A DNA stretch of 64,000 nucleotides, taken from positions 1,984,001 to 2,048,000 of the forward strand of contig NZ_CP090976.1 in the NCBI RefSeq assembly GCF_021513235.1. The letters are read 5' to 3'. The notes beneath the pieces were generated by a model that saw only the letters and a list, made by a program, of their open reading frames with translations, ran no database searches and was not told where the DNA came from. Every line of letters starts with the position of its first letter. Within the stretch, counting starts at the first letter, position 1. This DNA is from Kaistella sp. 97-N-M2. GTDB taxonomy: Bacteria; Bacteroidota; Bacteroidia; Flavobacteriales; Weeksellaceae. Made by a program: the position numbers and the translations under genes. Of this stretch, positions 27,152 through 36,883 are shown in pieces.

Positions 27152-28726
27152 ATGATACGTAAAAATTTTAAAATACTAACAGTTATCGGGTTTTTGGCCC
27201 TGGGTTCTATAACATCTTGCGTGAGCGATTTGGAACAGGAGCCACGCATAGGCATGACTTCTGCCAGCATATTTGCCGATTACGCCAATTATCCAAACGC
27301 TTTAGCAAAAGTTTATGGCGGTTTTGCGAATGGTGGTCAGGAATCCAACGGAGGTAATTCCGATGTGAATGGAATTGATGGAAATTTCTCCCAGTACACC
27401 AGGATGTTATTCACCATGCAGGAAATACCTACGGATGAGGCAGTAATTGCCTGGAATGACGGTAATCTTCATACCATTCATAAAATGACCTGGGATTCTT
27501 CCAACGAATTTATCTCCGGATTATACTACAGAATCTTCACACAAATTGCGACGTCCAACGAGTTCTTAAGAAATGTTACTGACGAAAAATTGGCCGCGAA
27601 CAACATCACCGGAGACAATCTTACCGAAGCGAAATACATGCGCGCGGAAGCACGGTATTTACGTGCCCTTTCCTATTTCTACGCGTTAGATTTATATGGA
27701 AACGTTCCCTTCGTTGATGAAACTTACTTGCCAGGATCTGTAACGCCGCCTGCCAGAATTGCCCGCGCAGATTTATTTAAATTTGTAGAAACGGAGTTGC
27801 TGGCAATCTCCGAAGAGCTAAAAGCTCCGCGAACAAATGCGTATGCAAGAGCAGATCAGGCAGCAGCATGGTCTCTGCTTGCCAGACTTTATTTAAACTC
27901 CAAAGTATATACCGGCACAGAGCGCAATAACGATGTTATCACTTACTGTAACAAAGTAATCGGGGCAGGATATTCTTTAAAAGGGAAGTATGAAGATCTA
28001 TTCCTCGCGGATAACGATCAGAATAATCCCGAAGTAATCTTCCCTATTGCTTTTGATGGGGTACATATTCAAACATCCGGTGGCTCTACTTACATGGTTC
28101 ACGCTGCAGTTGGAGGCACAATGCCGGCCGAATCTATGTTTGGAATCGCTGGTGGTTGGGGTGGTTTACGAACAACCTCTGCTTTCGTAGGTTTATTCAA
28201 CTCGAACGATAAAAGAGGAAACTTCTACAAAGACGGACAGACTCTGGAAATCAACGATTTGGGCAATTTTAACGACGGTTATGCATTTGTGAAATACAAA
28301 AATTTGACGAGCGCAGGTAACTTTGGCAGCGACAATGCGAAGAACTTCTGCGACGCCGATATTCCAATTTTTAGATTAGCAGATATTTACTTAATGTACG
28401 CAGAAGCGACTTTAAGAGGCGGAAACGGAAATATCTCAACGGCCTTAGGTTATGTTAATTCACTAAGAACCAGAGCAGGAGCTTCATCTGTAGGATCTCT
28501 TAATTTAGATTTTATACTCGATGAACGTGGAAGAGAATTAGGCTGGGAAATGACCAGAAGATCAGATCTTGTGCGTTATGGTAAATTTACTACTGCGGCG
28601 TACCTTTGGCCTTGGAAGGGTAACGTAAAAGACGGAGCAGCTGTAGGAGAATACAGAAACCTATTTCCGATACCTGCTAAAGATATTGTAGCAAATCCTA
28701 ACTTAATCCAAAATCCTGGATATTAA
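27152..28726 (+). CDS. susD: SusD/RagB-type starch-binding lipoprotein
   Basis: SusD is a surface-exposed helical lipoprotein that binds glycan and caps the SusC barrel. The 524-residue protein has a lipoprotein signal ending GSITSC (Cys24), TPR-like helices with YMRAEARYLRALSYFYALDLYGNVPFV (core motif AEARYLRALSYFYAL), and the C-terminal pattern ILDERGRELGWEMTRRSDLVRYGKF followed by LFPIPAKDIVANPNLIQNPGY, both hallmarks of the family. It begins 12 bp after susC. Its product depends on SusC, whose frame is interrupted here. Confidence 0.95.
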   Translation: MIRKNFKILTVIGFLALGSITSCVSDLEQEPRIGMTSASIFADYANYPNALAKVYGGFANGGQESNGGNSDVNGIDGNFSQYTRMLFTMQEIPTDEAVIAWNDGNLHTIHKMTWDSSNEFISGLYYRIFTQIATSNEFLRNVTDEKLAANNITGDNLTEAKYMRAEARYLRALSYFYALDLYGNVPFVDETYLPGSVTPPARIARADLFKFVETELLAISEELKAPRTNAYARADQAAAWSLLARLYLNSKVYTGTERNNDVITYCNKVIGAGYSLKGKYEDLFLADNDQNNPEVIFPIAFDGVHIQTSGGSTYMVHAAVGGTMPAESMFGIAGGWGGLRTTSAFVGLFNSNDKRGNFYKDGQTLEINDLGNFNDGYAFVKYKNLTSAGNFGSDNAKNFCDADIPIFRLADIYLMYAEATLRGGNGNISTALGYVNSLRTRAGASSVGSLNLDFILDERGRELGWEMTRRSDLVRYGKFTTAAYLWPWKGNVKDGAAVGEYRNLFPIPAKDIVANPNLIQNPGY

Positions 28727-28736
28727 TACCATACAA

Positions 28737-29846
28737 ATGAAAACAAATATTTTAAATAAAATAATTTTTGCTTTTATTGCTATAATCGGTTTAATCGCCT
28801 GTAGCGATAGAGAGTTGGTCACCGCTAACAACACTGGTGCACCAATGGTAATGGACTTATCGACCGACCATTTATTTTTGGACCAAAATTTTCCTAATAA
28901 TGCAGCCTTAACAATCACCTGGACGGCAGCAGAATATTCCATTCCTGTGGCAGTAAATTACAGCGTTGAAATGTCGGCCGACGAAGCTTTCAGCACGCCT
29001 GCCGAAATAGGTATTGTTACCGAGTCGATGAGAAACATCACTTTCACTACAAAACAAATGAACGAAGCAGCCAAGAAAATCGGATTGGTGCCGAACGTCG
29101 TTCAAAACATGTATTTCAGAGTTACCGCGTACGTTGGTGCAGACGATTTACCTGCAGTTTCGAACGTAACACGTTTATCCATCACGCCTTATTTGGCAAG
29201 CCCAACTTACGAATACGAAGACCTCTTTATAATCGGTAACGCAACGCCGGGCGGTTGGGACAATTTGGCGGATAACGACTTTTTGTTGCCCCTGCTGAAA
29301 ACGAGCGTGGCAAGCCAATATACCTACACCGGCTTTTTTAAAGCAAAAAGTGGTGTGGACGCTGCGGGATTCAAAATGATCAAGGTTAAAGGCTCCTGGG
29401 ACGCACAGTTTGGGAAAGGCGCAGCAGAGGGACAACTTAGTACCGATGGGGGTTCAGGTAATCTTTCCGTTCCGGCGGACGGCTATTATAAATTAACGGT
29501 AGATACTGCGGCGCTTACATATACGCTGGAACCTGTTTCTGTTTCACCAACTACCTACACTTCAATATCAATTATCGGTACTGTAAACGGTAACTTCGAT
29601 AACGATACCCAAATGACGCAGTCGACGTTTGATCCGCATGTTTGGGTTTTGATGGGCGAAACTTTATCTGGAGGTGAATTTAAATTCAGAGCAAATAATT
29701 CCTGGGACACCAATTGGGGAGGAAACTCCGAATATTTTGGGACTGCAACGCAAGGTGGTGACAATATTCCATTAGCTGCAGAGTGGGATTATGATATCTA
29801 TTTCAATGATGCTACAGGCGCTTACACGATCATTCCTGTTAAATAA
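28737..29846 (+). CDS. SusE-like starch-binding outer-membrane lipoprotein
   Basis: The 369-residue protein carries a lipoprotein signal (LIAC, Cys22). An N-terminal SusE-type Ig-like domain follows (about 30-150, FLDQNFPNNAALTITWTAAEYSIPVAVNYSVEM), then two starch-binding modules. The first starts at about 160 (EDLFIIGNATPGGWDN) and the second at about 275 (SIIGTVNGNFDNDTQM), with aromatic residues in FRANNSWDTNWGG. SusE and SusF proteins hold starch at the cell surface without cutting it. It starts 10 bp after susD. I do not assign E versus F since the order alone is weak evidence. Confidence 0.88.
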   Translation: MKTNILNKIIFAFIAIIGLIACSDRELVTANNTGAPMVMDLSTDHLFLDQNFPNNAALTITWTAAEYSIPVAVNYSVEMSADEAFSTPAEIGIVTESMRNITFTTKQMNEAAKKIGLVPNVVQNMYFRVTAYVGADDLPAVSNVTRLSITPYLASPTYEYEDLFIIGNATPGGWDNLADNDFLLPLLKTSVASQYTYTGFFKAKSGVDAAGFKMIKVKGSWDAQFGKGAAEGQLSTDGGSGNLSVPADGYYKLTVDTAALTYTLEPVSVSPTTYTSISIIGTVNGNFDNDTQMTQSTFDPHVWVLMGETLSGGEFKFRANNSWDTNWGGNSEYFGTATQGGDNIPLAAEWDYDIYFNDATGAYTIIPVK

Positions 29847-29880
29847 TCAGGATCATCCCTTAATAATTAATTAAAATAAA

Positions 29881-31311
29881 ATGAAAAATATTTTTAAAAT
29901 TTTGGTGGTAATTATTCTACCATTGCTCTTAATTCAGGCGTGTCGCGATGAGGCAGACCGGGATTGGACCAATCCGGAAGCGTCCTTCAAACTTTACGAC
30001 ACCACTTTGGGAGCGGCAGTTTTGTACCCGACCATGGCGGATAATCCTTTTATTCTTACTTGGGATAAAACGGAGGCCGCCGGTGATTATTCGGTTATTG
30101 TATCTGCCACTGAAGATTTTGCAACAAAAGCAGAAATTGGCACTTCAACTACAAATACACTCAAAACGACTATCGGAGAGTTGAACATGGCGATGTTGCA
30201 GGCGGGTTTAAGTCCGTACACGGCGCAAACTGCTTATGTAAGGGTTGAAAAAGGAACTGAAGTTTCCAATACCATTAGATTTTCTGTAACACCTTACCCA
30301 GCGGCAGTTCCGGTTATTACAAGCCCGACCGCCGGTCAGACAATTGCGTTGGACGCAGGAAACCCAAATGCCGTTGCAGCCACAGTTACCTGGAAAGATT
30401 ATGCTTATGGAGTAGATGTTAACTATACCGTCGAGATTGCACCGCATGGTTCTACAGCTTTTGTAACCGGTGGTACAACATTAAATGACAAAATGTTGAC
30501 CTGGACAAACTTCCAGTTAAATGACGCTGCTCTTAAGTTGGGCGCTCCCGTTGGAGTTCCCTCAGACATCGATGTGAGAGTTACTGCAAGCACAGAATCT
30601 ACGGGCGGAACGATTACAAAAACTTCAAAAGTCGTTACCTTTTCCGTTACTCCTTACCAGCCGGCGTTTGTGTCCTTTTATTTAGTAGGCAGCGGAACCG
30701 CTGTTGGTTGGGATGCCTCAAAAGCTCAAATTTTACACAACAACAATGAAATTTCTGAGATCTATACCTATCTTCAAAATGATGGTGAATTTAGATTTCT
30801 TGGGCAGCAGGACTGGAATCCCCTAAACTACAGCCTGAATGCTGACGGAATACAGGAAGGGTACAAATATTTCAATACCTGGTCCGCCAACCTTGTACCT
30901 TCCGGTACAGACAATATGAAATTTACAGGAAATTCAGGAATGTACAAAATCAATATTGATCAAAATTCCCGGGACATAACGGTAACACCTTCATCTTCTC
31001 CAACTTTGCCTACAGATGTTTATTTAGTAGGATCTTTACAGGGATGGAATGCGTCAACAGCGCTCAAAATGACGCAGATTAATGACGGCGTGTACGAGTA
31101 TGAGATTGCAATTCCGGATGGTGCTGAATTCAAGTTTTTAGGTCAGCAGGATTGGTCCGGTCTGGAGTGGGGTAACATCCACAATGCTGGCAACACTGGA
31201 TTTTTAGGTCCTAATGGCGACAATAACAATATTCAGTTTAGCGGCGGCAATACAATGTATAAAATTACGGCAAACGTAAAACTTGGAACTTATATGATTA
31301 CACCGCTATAA
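29881..31311 (+). CDS. SusE/SusF-like starch-binding outer-membrane lipoprotein
   Basis: The 476-residue lipoprotein (signal ending LLLIQAC, Cys21) has two N-terminal SusE-type domains, one at about 35-140 and one at about 145-260 (VTWKDYAYGVDVNYTVEIAP). Two carbohydrate-binding modules follow, each with the repeat FRFLGQQDWNPLNY or FKFLGQQDWSGLEWG. The paired QQDW tryptophans are likely starch contacts. It follows the previous lipoprotein gene by 34 bp and is the last gene before a strong terminator, so susCDEF forms one unit. Confidence 0.88.
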   Translation: MKNIFKILVVIILPLLLIQACRDEADRDWTNPEASFKLYDTTLGAAVLYPTMADNPFILTWDKTEAAGDYSVIVSATEDFATKAEIGTSTTNTLKTTIGELNMAMLQAGLSPYTAQTAYVRVEKGTEVSNTIRFSVTPYPAAVPVITSPTAGQTIALDAGNPNAVAATVTWKDYAYGVDVNYTVEIAPHGSTAFVTGGTTLNDKMLTWTNFQLNDAALKLGAPVGVPSDIDVRVTASTESTGGTITKTSKVVTFSVTPYQPAFVSFYLVGSGTAVGWDASKAQILHNNNEISEIYTYLQNDGEFRFLGQQDWNPLNYSLNADGIQEGYKYFNTWSANLVPSGTDNMKFTGNSGMYKINIDQNSRDITVTPSSSPTLPTDVYLVGSLQGWNASTALKMTQINDGVYEYEIAIPDGAEFKFLGQQDWSGLEWGNIHNAGNTGFLGPNGDNNNIQFSGGNTMYKITANVKLGTYMITPL

Positions 31312-31337
31312 TCAAAAATTATAATCCATAGCTTGAG

Positions 31338-31368
31338 AAACTGCTGCTTTATAGCAGCAGTTTTTTGT
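31338..31368 (+). terminator. Strong intrinsic terminator between susF-like gene and GH97
   Basis: A perfect 10-bp stem (AAACTGCTGC 31338-31347, GCAGCAGTTT 31354-31363) with a TTTATA loop is followed by TTTTTT. It separates the susCDEF genes from the GH97 gene on the same strand, so the enzymes must be read through or have their own promoter. Confidence 0.85.
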
Positions 31369-31445
31369 TTTTAAAGACAGAACGTATCCTAAATAATTGC
31401 TTATTAAAGCCATTTTCTTTAAATTTAATGATTCGAAAAATCACT

Positions 31446-33602
31446 ATGAAAAATATAAAAATATCTGCAGCTTTCCTTCTATTGGGAAGTTTCGCGCTTA
31501 ATGCACAGTCTATAAAATCGCCCAACGGCAAATTCGAAATGAATTTCCATTTAAAAGCCGGAGTTCCATTTTATGATCTGAAATATGAAGGAAAAACCGT
31601 CGTCGAAGATTCCAGGTTGGGATTAAGATTGTTGAAAGACGGCGATATTCAGTTCGCCTCCGAAATCGAAAATAAAAATCAGCAAGGCAAAAATTTAGAT
31701 AACGGTTTTACCAAAACTGCCGAAAAATTTGATTCTAAAAACGAAAGTTGGAACCCGGTTATGGGAGAGAAAAAATCTTATCTCAATCATTATAATGAGT
31801 TGGCGGTTACCTTAAATCAAGACGCAAATGACCGGCATATCATCATTAAATTTCGTTTGTTTGATGATGGTTTAGGTTTCCGGTACGAATTTCCGGAACA
31901 GAAAAATCTCAATTATTTCGTTATTAAAGAAGAAGATTCCGAGATTGATCTGCCCACTGATATGAAAGCCTGGTGGCTTGCAGGTGATTACGATTCGGAA
32001 GAATATCAGACGCAGACAACAAATCTTTCCGAAGTACCCGCAAAATGGCCCACTTCTTACGATGGAAATGCTTCGCAGTCTTTAATTAAAAATGCTGTGC
32101 AAATGCCTTTAATGCTGAAAAAAGAAGGTAAAGATCAAATGTATATGAATATTTCGGAAGCCGCGGTGATTAATTACGCCGCCGCAAATCTGGAACTCGA
32201 TGCCACCAATTTTAAATTTAAAACCCATCTAACTCCCGACGGTCAGGGCGCAAAAGGATACATCCAAACTCCGGCAGTTTCGCCCTGGCGAACCATCATT
32301 GTTTCTCCAAAAGCGGAAGAAGTTCTCGCTTCTAAGATGATCTTTAATCTGAACGAACCTACACAATACAAAGATACTTCCTACATCAAACCAACAAAAT
32401 ATATGGGCGTTTGGTGGGAAATGATTATCGGAAAATCCCAGTGGGCCTATTCCACAGCCACTAATGTTCATCTCGGAAAAACCGATTTCTCCAAACTCAC
32501 ACCGAACGGAAAGCATGCCGCTAACAATACAAAAGTGAAAGAATACATCGATTTCGCTTCGGCAAACGGTTTTGATGCTTTATTGATCGAAGGATGGAAC
32601 ACGGGTTGGGAAGACTGGTTCGGTCACGGTAAAGAATTCGTTTTCGATTTCGTAACGCCGTATCCGGATTTCGACATTAAAATGCTGAATGATTATGCGC
32701 ATTCCAAAAATATGAAACTCATGATGCATCACGAAACTTCCGGTTCTGCAACGAACTACGAAAGATGGGCAGATGATGCTTTCAAACTGATGAACAAATA
32801 CGATTATCCTTCGGTGAAAACGGGTTATGTCGGCAATATTATTCCACGCGGCGAACATCATTTTTCTCAGTGGACGATTAATCATTATCAACGCATTGTT
32901 GAAAAAGCCAACGATTACAAAATTATGGTCAATTCCCACGAATCCATTCGTCCTACCGGTTTAAGCCGAACTTATCCTAACTGGATCGGCGCTGAAGCCG
33001 CGCGTGGAACAGAATTCGAAGCTTTCGGCGGCAATAATCCCGATCATCAAACCATTTTACCTTTCACAAGATTTATGGGCGGCCCGATGGATTACACGCC
33101 GGGAATTTTCCAGACGCAACTCAACTATTATTTTCCGGGCGATACCAGATTCGTAAAAACCACGTTGGCGAAACAATTGGCGTTGTATGTTGTGATGTAT
33201 TCTCCGCTTCAAATGGCGGCCGATTTACCCGAAAATTACGCCAGACACATGGATGCTTTTCAGTTCATCAAAGATGTGGCGCTCGATTGGGATGATACCA
33301 AAATTTTGTCTGCAGAACCCGGGGATTATATTCACACTGCGCGAAAAACCAAAGGAAAAGACGAATGGTTTGTAGGCGGAATCACCGATGAAAATGCCAG
33401 AAATTATACTGTAGATTTTTCCTTCCTGCCAAAAGGTAAAAAGTATGAAGCTACGGTCTACGCGGACGGCGACGATGCCGATTACATCAAAAATCCGCAG
33501 TCTTATAAAATTTACAAAAAAACCGTGACCAGCAAATCCAAACTTCCCATGAAACTGGCGCGGAGCGGTGGTTACGCAATTTCTGTAGAGCCCGTGAAGT
33601 AA
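31446..33602 (+). CDS. susB: Glycoside hydrolase family 97 alpha-glucosidase (SusB type)
   Basis: GH97 enzymes such as SusB hydrolyse alpha-glucosidic bonds of maltooligosaccharides in the periplasm. A signal peptide (MKNIKISAAFLLLGSFALNAQ) starts at ATG 31446; an upstream in-frame ATG at 31365 would add 27 residues that spoil it. The protein has an N-terminal beta domain, the GH97 barrel with EGWNTGWEDWFGHGKEF, MHHETSGSATNYERW, NSHESIRPTGLSRTYPN and ARGTEFEAFGG, and a C-terminal beta domain. These glutamates fit the inverting, calcium-dependent alpha-glucosidase branch. The 718-residue length agrees with SusB. Confidence 0.94.
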   Translation: MKNIKISAAFLLLGSFALNAQSIKSPNGKFEMNFHLKAGVPFYDLKYEGKTVVEDSRLGLRLLKDGDIQFASEIENKNQQGKNLDNGFTKTAEKFDSKNESWNPVMGEKKSYLNHYNELAVTLNQDANDRHIIIKFRLFDDGLGFRYEFPEQKNLNYFVIKEEDSEIDLPTDMKAWWLAGDYDSEEYQTQTTNLSEVPAKWPTSYDGNASQSLIKNAVQMPLMLKKEGKDQMYMNISEAAVINYAAANLELDATNFKFKTHLTPDGQGAKGYIQTPAVSPWRTIIVSPKAEEVLASKMIFNLNEPTQYKDTSYIKPTKYMGVWWEMIIGKSQWAYSTATNVHLGKTDFSKLTPNGKHAANNTKVKEYIDFASANGFDALLIEGWNTGWEDWFGHGKEFVFDFVTPYPDFDIKMLNDYAHSKNMKLMMHHETSGSATNYERWADDAFKLMNKYDYPSVKTGYVGNIIPRGEHHFSQWTINHYQRIVEKANDYKIMVNSHESIRPTGLSRTYPNWIGAEAARGTEFEAFGGNNPDHQTILPFTRFMGGPMDYTPGIFQTQLNYYFPGDTRFVKTTLAKQLALYVVMYSPLQMAADLPENYARHMDAFQFIKDVALDWDDTKILSAEPGDYIHTARKTKGKDEWFVGGITDENARNYTVDFSFLPKGKKYEATVYADGDDADYIKNPQSYKIYKKTVTSKSKLPMKLARSGGYAISVEPVK

Positions 33603-33611
33603 TTTTTTTTA

Positions 33612-33729
33612 GGAGCTTATTCCCGCTCTCCACTATATCTTTTTTGTTATTGCGAAAAAAGTGCAGCAATCTTTTTTGCGGTTTTCGCCTCGCAATAACA
33701 AAAAAGGATGCCGCTGCGATCGGGGCTAG
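33612..33729 (+). repeat. Dispersed intergenic repeat, copy A, with nested palindrome
   Basis: This copy begins GGAGCTTATTCCCGCTCTCC and ends GCGATCGGGGCTAG; a second copy lies at 45484-45551. Between the shared ends it contains an extra inverted repeat, TTGTTATTGCG (about 33653) against CGCAATAACAA (about 33690-33700). It lies directly after the GH97 gene and before the 50-bp array. Confidence 0.7.
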
Positions 33730-33763
33730 CGGCCGACGGGAATCAACCCAATTCGCAATATTT

Positions 33764-34342
33764 AGAAGCTCCAGAGAAGCGACTTGTTGGTAGCACCGAA
33801 AATCGCGATCTCTTGAAAGCTCCGGCGGAGCGACCTTTAGGTAGCACTAAAAATTGCAGTATTGGGAAGCTCCGGAGGAGCGATCAATTGGTAGCTTAAA
33901 GATGGGTGCGGTGGAAGCTCCGGAGGAGCGACCTTTTGGTAGCACCCGAAATCGCAATATCTGGAAGCTCCGGAGGAGCGATCTGTTGGTAACCCTAAAG
34001 ACCGCAATGTCTGGAAGCTCCGGAGGAGCGACCTGTTGGTAGAACTAAAAATTGCAATATTTGTGAGCTTCGGAGGAGCGACCTGTTGGTAGCATTAGAA
34101 ATCGCAATACTTGTAAGCTCCGGAGGAGCGACCTCTTAATAGCATCAGAAATCGCAATATTTGGAAGCTCCGGAGGAGCGACCTCTTAATAGCATCAGAA
34201 ATCGCAATATCTGGAAGCTCCGGAGGAGCGACCTATTGGTAGCACCCGAAATCGCAATATTTGGAAGCTCCAGAGGAGCGACCTGTTGGTAGCACCCGAA
34301 ATCGCAATATCTGAAAGCTCCGGAGGAGCGACCTATTAATAG
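33764..34342 (+). repeat. Tandem array of 12 units of a 50-bp repeat with palindromic core
   Basis: Units start near 33764, 33815, 33865, 33913, 33963, 34013, 34063, 34113, 34163, 34213, 34263 and 34313, with a period of 50 (first units 51, 50 and 48). Each has the hairpin core GCTCC-GGA-GGAGC, then GACCTnTTGGTAGCA and a tail close to GAAATCGCAATATCTG. The tails are conserved too, so this is not a CRISPR array. Adjacent units sharing CTCTTAATAGCATCAG point to recent duplication; the outer units are the most diverged. The array lies between the GH97 and GH13 genes. Confidence 0.92.
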
Positions 34343-34401
34343 AAAAAATAATCATCATTAGAGCGCCATATAATGGCAACATTCTTTTAAAAATAACTTT
34401 C

Positions 34402-36258
34402 ATGAGAAAAACTTTCGTCTTTTTACTCCTCTCCATATTTTCTTTCGCCCAAATCCAAAAAGTCGAACCCGCTTTCTGGTGGCACGGAATGAAAAATCCC
34501 GAACTTCAGATCTTGGTTTACGGAAAAGATATTTCAAAATATGAAGTTGAACTTTCCGACAAAATCAAAATAAAGGATCTCACAAAAACAGAGAATCCAA
34601 ACTACGTTTTTATCACCGTGAATGCCGGTGAGGTCAAAAATTCTTCTTTCAAAATAAATTTTAAAAACGGCAAAAAAACCATCGATTCTTATACCTACGA
34701 ACTTAAAAACCGAAAATCCGGTTCCGCCGACAGAAATTCCTTCACTTCGAAAGATGCCATTTATCTCATCATGCCCGACCGCTTTGCCAACGGCGATATT
34801 TCAGATGATTCTCAACCCAATCTCACTGAAAAAGCAAACCGCAGTTTACCAAGCGGCAGACACGGCGGCGATCTGCGCGGCATCATCAACAATTTAGATT
34901 ACTTACAAAATCTCGGCGTTACTGCTCTTTGGCTTACACCAGCGAATGAAGACAATGAAAAGCAAACTTCTTATCACGGTTACGCGCAAACCGATTTATA
35001 TAAAATCGATGGGCGGTACGGAACAAATGAGGAATATCTCGAACTTTCCCAAAAACTTCAAAAGCGTGGAATGATGCTGATCCAGGATTATGTAACCAAT
35101 CACTGGGGAATTTCGCACTGGCTCATTCAGGATTTACCGACCAAAGACTGGATTCATCAGTTTAAAGACGGTGAAGGAAAATACGGTTTCAAACGATCTA
35201 ACTACAGAACAACTTCCCAGTTCGATACCAATGTTGCGGAAATCGATAAAGAGGAAGCTTTAAACGGGTGGTTCGATACTACAATGCCGGATCTCAACCA
35301 AAGCAATCCTTTGGTTTTGAAATACCTCACACAAAACGCAATTTGGTGGATTGAATACGCGGAACTCGGCGGTTTAAGAGTTGATACCTATCCATACAAC
35401 GATAAAGTTGCCATGGCAAAATGGGCAAAAGCCATTACCGATGAATATCCAAACTTCAATATTGTCGGCGAAGCCTGGATGTACAATCCCGCACATGTTT
35501 CTTTCTGGCAAAAAGATTCCAAGATTGCCGAAATCGATCATTATAATTCAAATCTTCCGTCCGTTATGGATTTTACGCTGTACACGGACTTACCAAGCGC
35601 TTTGAAAGAAGAAGAAAGTTGGGACAAGGGAATGATTAAGATTTACAATTCTTTTGGCAACGATTTCCTCTATCCAAACATCAATAATATTTTGGTCTTC
35701 TTTGAGAACCACGATACGGAAAGATTTAATGAAATTTTTAAAGGAGATGTGCGCTACTACAAAATGGCGATGTCTTTAATCGCAACCGTTCGCGGAATTC
35801 CCCAGATTTATTACGGTTCCGAAATCGGCATGCAGGGCGATAAAAATAAAGGCGGCGATGCCGATATCCGCCGTGATTTTCCGGGTGGCTGGAAAGGCGA
35901 TTCTCAAAATGCTTTTGATCCAAAAACCCAAACTGCCGAACAGAAAGAGTTTTACAATTTCACCCAAAAATTACTGAACTGGCGAAAAGGAAAAGACGTC
36001 ATCCACACCGGCAAAACCAAACATTACATGCCGAAGGAAAAGGTTTATGCATACTTTAGATACAATGACAAGGAAACTGTAATGGTCGTCATCAACAATA
36101 ATGAAAAAGACCAAACATTTAGTTTAGACCGTTTCGCAGAATCTTTAAATGGCGTTTCAAAAGGAAAAGACGTCATTTCGGGAAAGGAATTTTCTGTGTC
36201 GCCCCAAAATAAAATCACCGTTTCAGGAAAATCTTCCTTAATTTTAGAACTTCAATAA
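34402..36258 (+). CDS. Periplasmic GH13 alpha-amylase/neopullulanase (SusA-like)
   Basis: A signal peptide (MRKTFVFLLLSIFSFAQ) is followed by a cyclomaltodextrinase-type N-terminal domain (about 20-110). The GH13 barrel has DYVTNHWG (conserved region I), GLRVDTYPY with the nucleophile aspartate (region II), GEAWM with the acid glutamate (region III) and FENHDTERF (region IV), and a small C-terminal beta domain follows. The 618-residue length fits neopullulanases like SusA, which cut imported maltooligosaccharides and pullulan fragments. There is no lipobox, so it is periplasmic rather than a surface SusG. A short palindrome GCCAT-ATA-ATGGC (34365-34377) lies just upstream. Confidence 0.93.
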   Translation: MRKTFVFLLLSIFSFAQIQKVEPAFWWHGMKNPELQILVYGKDISKYEVELSDKIKIKDLTKTENPNYVFITVNAGEVKNSSFKINFKNGKKTIDSYTYELKNRKSGSADRNSFTSKDAIYLIMPDRFANGDISDDSQPNLTEKANRSLPSGRHGGDLRGIINNLDYLQNLGVTALWLTPANEDNEKQTSYHGYAQTDLYKIDGRYGTNEEYLELSQKLQKRGMMLIQDYVTNHWGISHWLIQDLPTKDWIHQFKDGEGKYGFKRSNYRTTSQFDTNVAEIDKEEALNGWFDTTMPDLNQSNPLVLKYLTQNAIWWIEYAELGGLRVDTYPYNDKVAMAKWAKAITDEYPNFNIVGEAWMYNPAHVSFWQKDSKIAEIDHYNSNLPSVMDFTLYTDLPSALKEEESWDKGMIKIYNSFGNDFLYPNINNILVFFENHDTERFNEIFKGDVRYYKMAMSLIATVRGIPQIYYGSEIGMQGDKNKGGDADIRRDFPGGWKGDSQNAFDPKTQTAEQKEFYNFTQKLLNWRKGKDVIHTGKTKHYMPKEKVYAYFRYNDKETVMVVINNNEKDQTFSLDRFAESLNGVSKGKDVISGKEFSVSPQNKITVSGKSSLILELQ

Positions 36259-36328
36259 AATATCTTGCAAGCAATTGCCGTGTCATCCGGAGTTCACTAA
36301 ATATTTTCAATTTTAAAAAATATAAGTA

Positions 36329-36853
36329 ATGAGAAAAAATATAACATTTACATTAATCACCTTTCTCCTGATTTTCTCCAGCGCTCTTTTTTCTCAGAAA
36401 AAAGGTTTCTACGAAAACGTTCAGAAAAAAAATGTGTCCAAAGTTTTAGATGATTTAAATAAGTTTGCAGCCTTGGCAGATTATAAAAGCTATTTCGATC
36501 TCTTCGCCGCCGAATCCAGTTATATTGGAACGGATGCGACCGAAGTCTGGACTAAACAAGAATTCATGGAGTGGTCTAAACCTTTTTTCGAGGGAAAAAA
36601 AACCTGGAATTTCACTTCCTTAAAAAGAAATATCACCTTCAGCGCCGATGGAAAATATGCCTGGTTCGATGAACTGCTTGATACGCAGATGAAACTTTGT
36701 CGCGGCAGTGGCGTTCTGGAAAAAACCGGCACTCAATGGAAAATTAAGCAATATGTTCTGTCCCAAACTATTCCCAACGACGTTAACGACGATGTTATCA
36801 AAATAAAATCATCAATCGAAGACGCAATAATTTCTGACTTAAAAAAAAATTAA
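36329..36853 (+). CDS. Secreted NTF2-like (SnoaL-type) protein
   Basis: The 174-residue protein has a signal peptide (FSSALFSQ). Its NTF2-like cone fold is suggested by NKFAALADYKSYFDLFAAES, TDATEVWTKQEFMEWSKPFF and GVLEKTGTQWKIKQYVLS. Members bind or convert varied small ligands, so no specific role can be given. It lies 70 bp after the GH13 gene and 30 bp before the MFS gene on the same strand, implying cotranscription with the sus enzymes. Confidence 0.8.
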   Translation: MRKNITFTLITFLLIFSSALFSQKKGFYENVQKKNVSKVLDDLNKFAALADYKSYFDLFAAESSYIGTDATEVWTKQEFMEWSKPFFEGKKTWNFTSLKRNITFSADGKYAWFDELLDTQMKLCRGSGVLEKTGTQWKIKQYVLSQTIPNDVNDDVIKIKSSIEDAIISDLKKN

Positions 36854-36883
36854 TTTAGTTCTTTTTCATCCAACATAAAAAAT

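Noticed and set aside
33708..34042. Small protein genes across the 50-bp array
   Set aside because: They are open only because the repeat lacks stops; the unit of 50 bp changes frame each time and no ribosome site or signal is present.
33764..34342. CRISPR array
   Set aside because: Units of 50 bp look like repeat plus spacer, but the spacer parts (for example GAAATCGCAATAT) are conserved too, and no cas genes are in the window.
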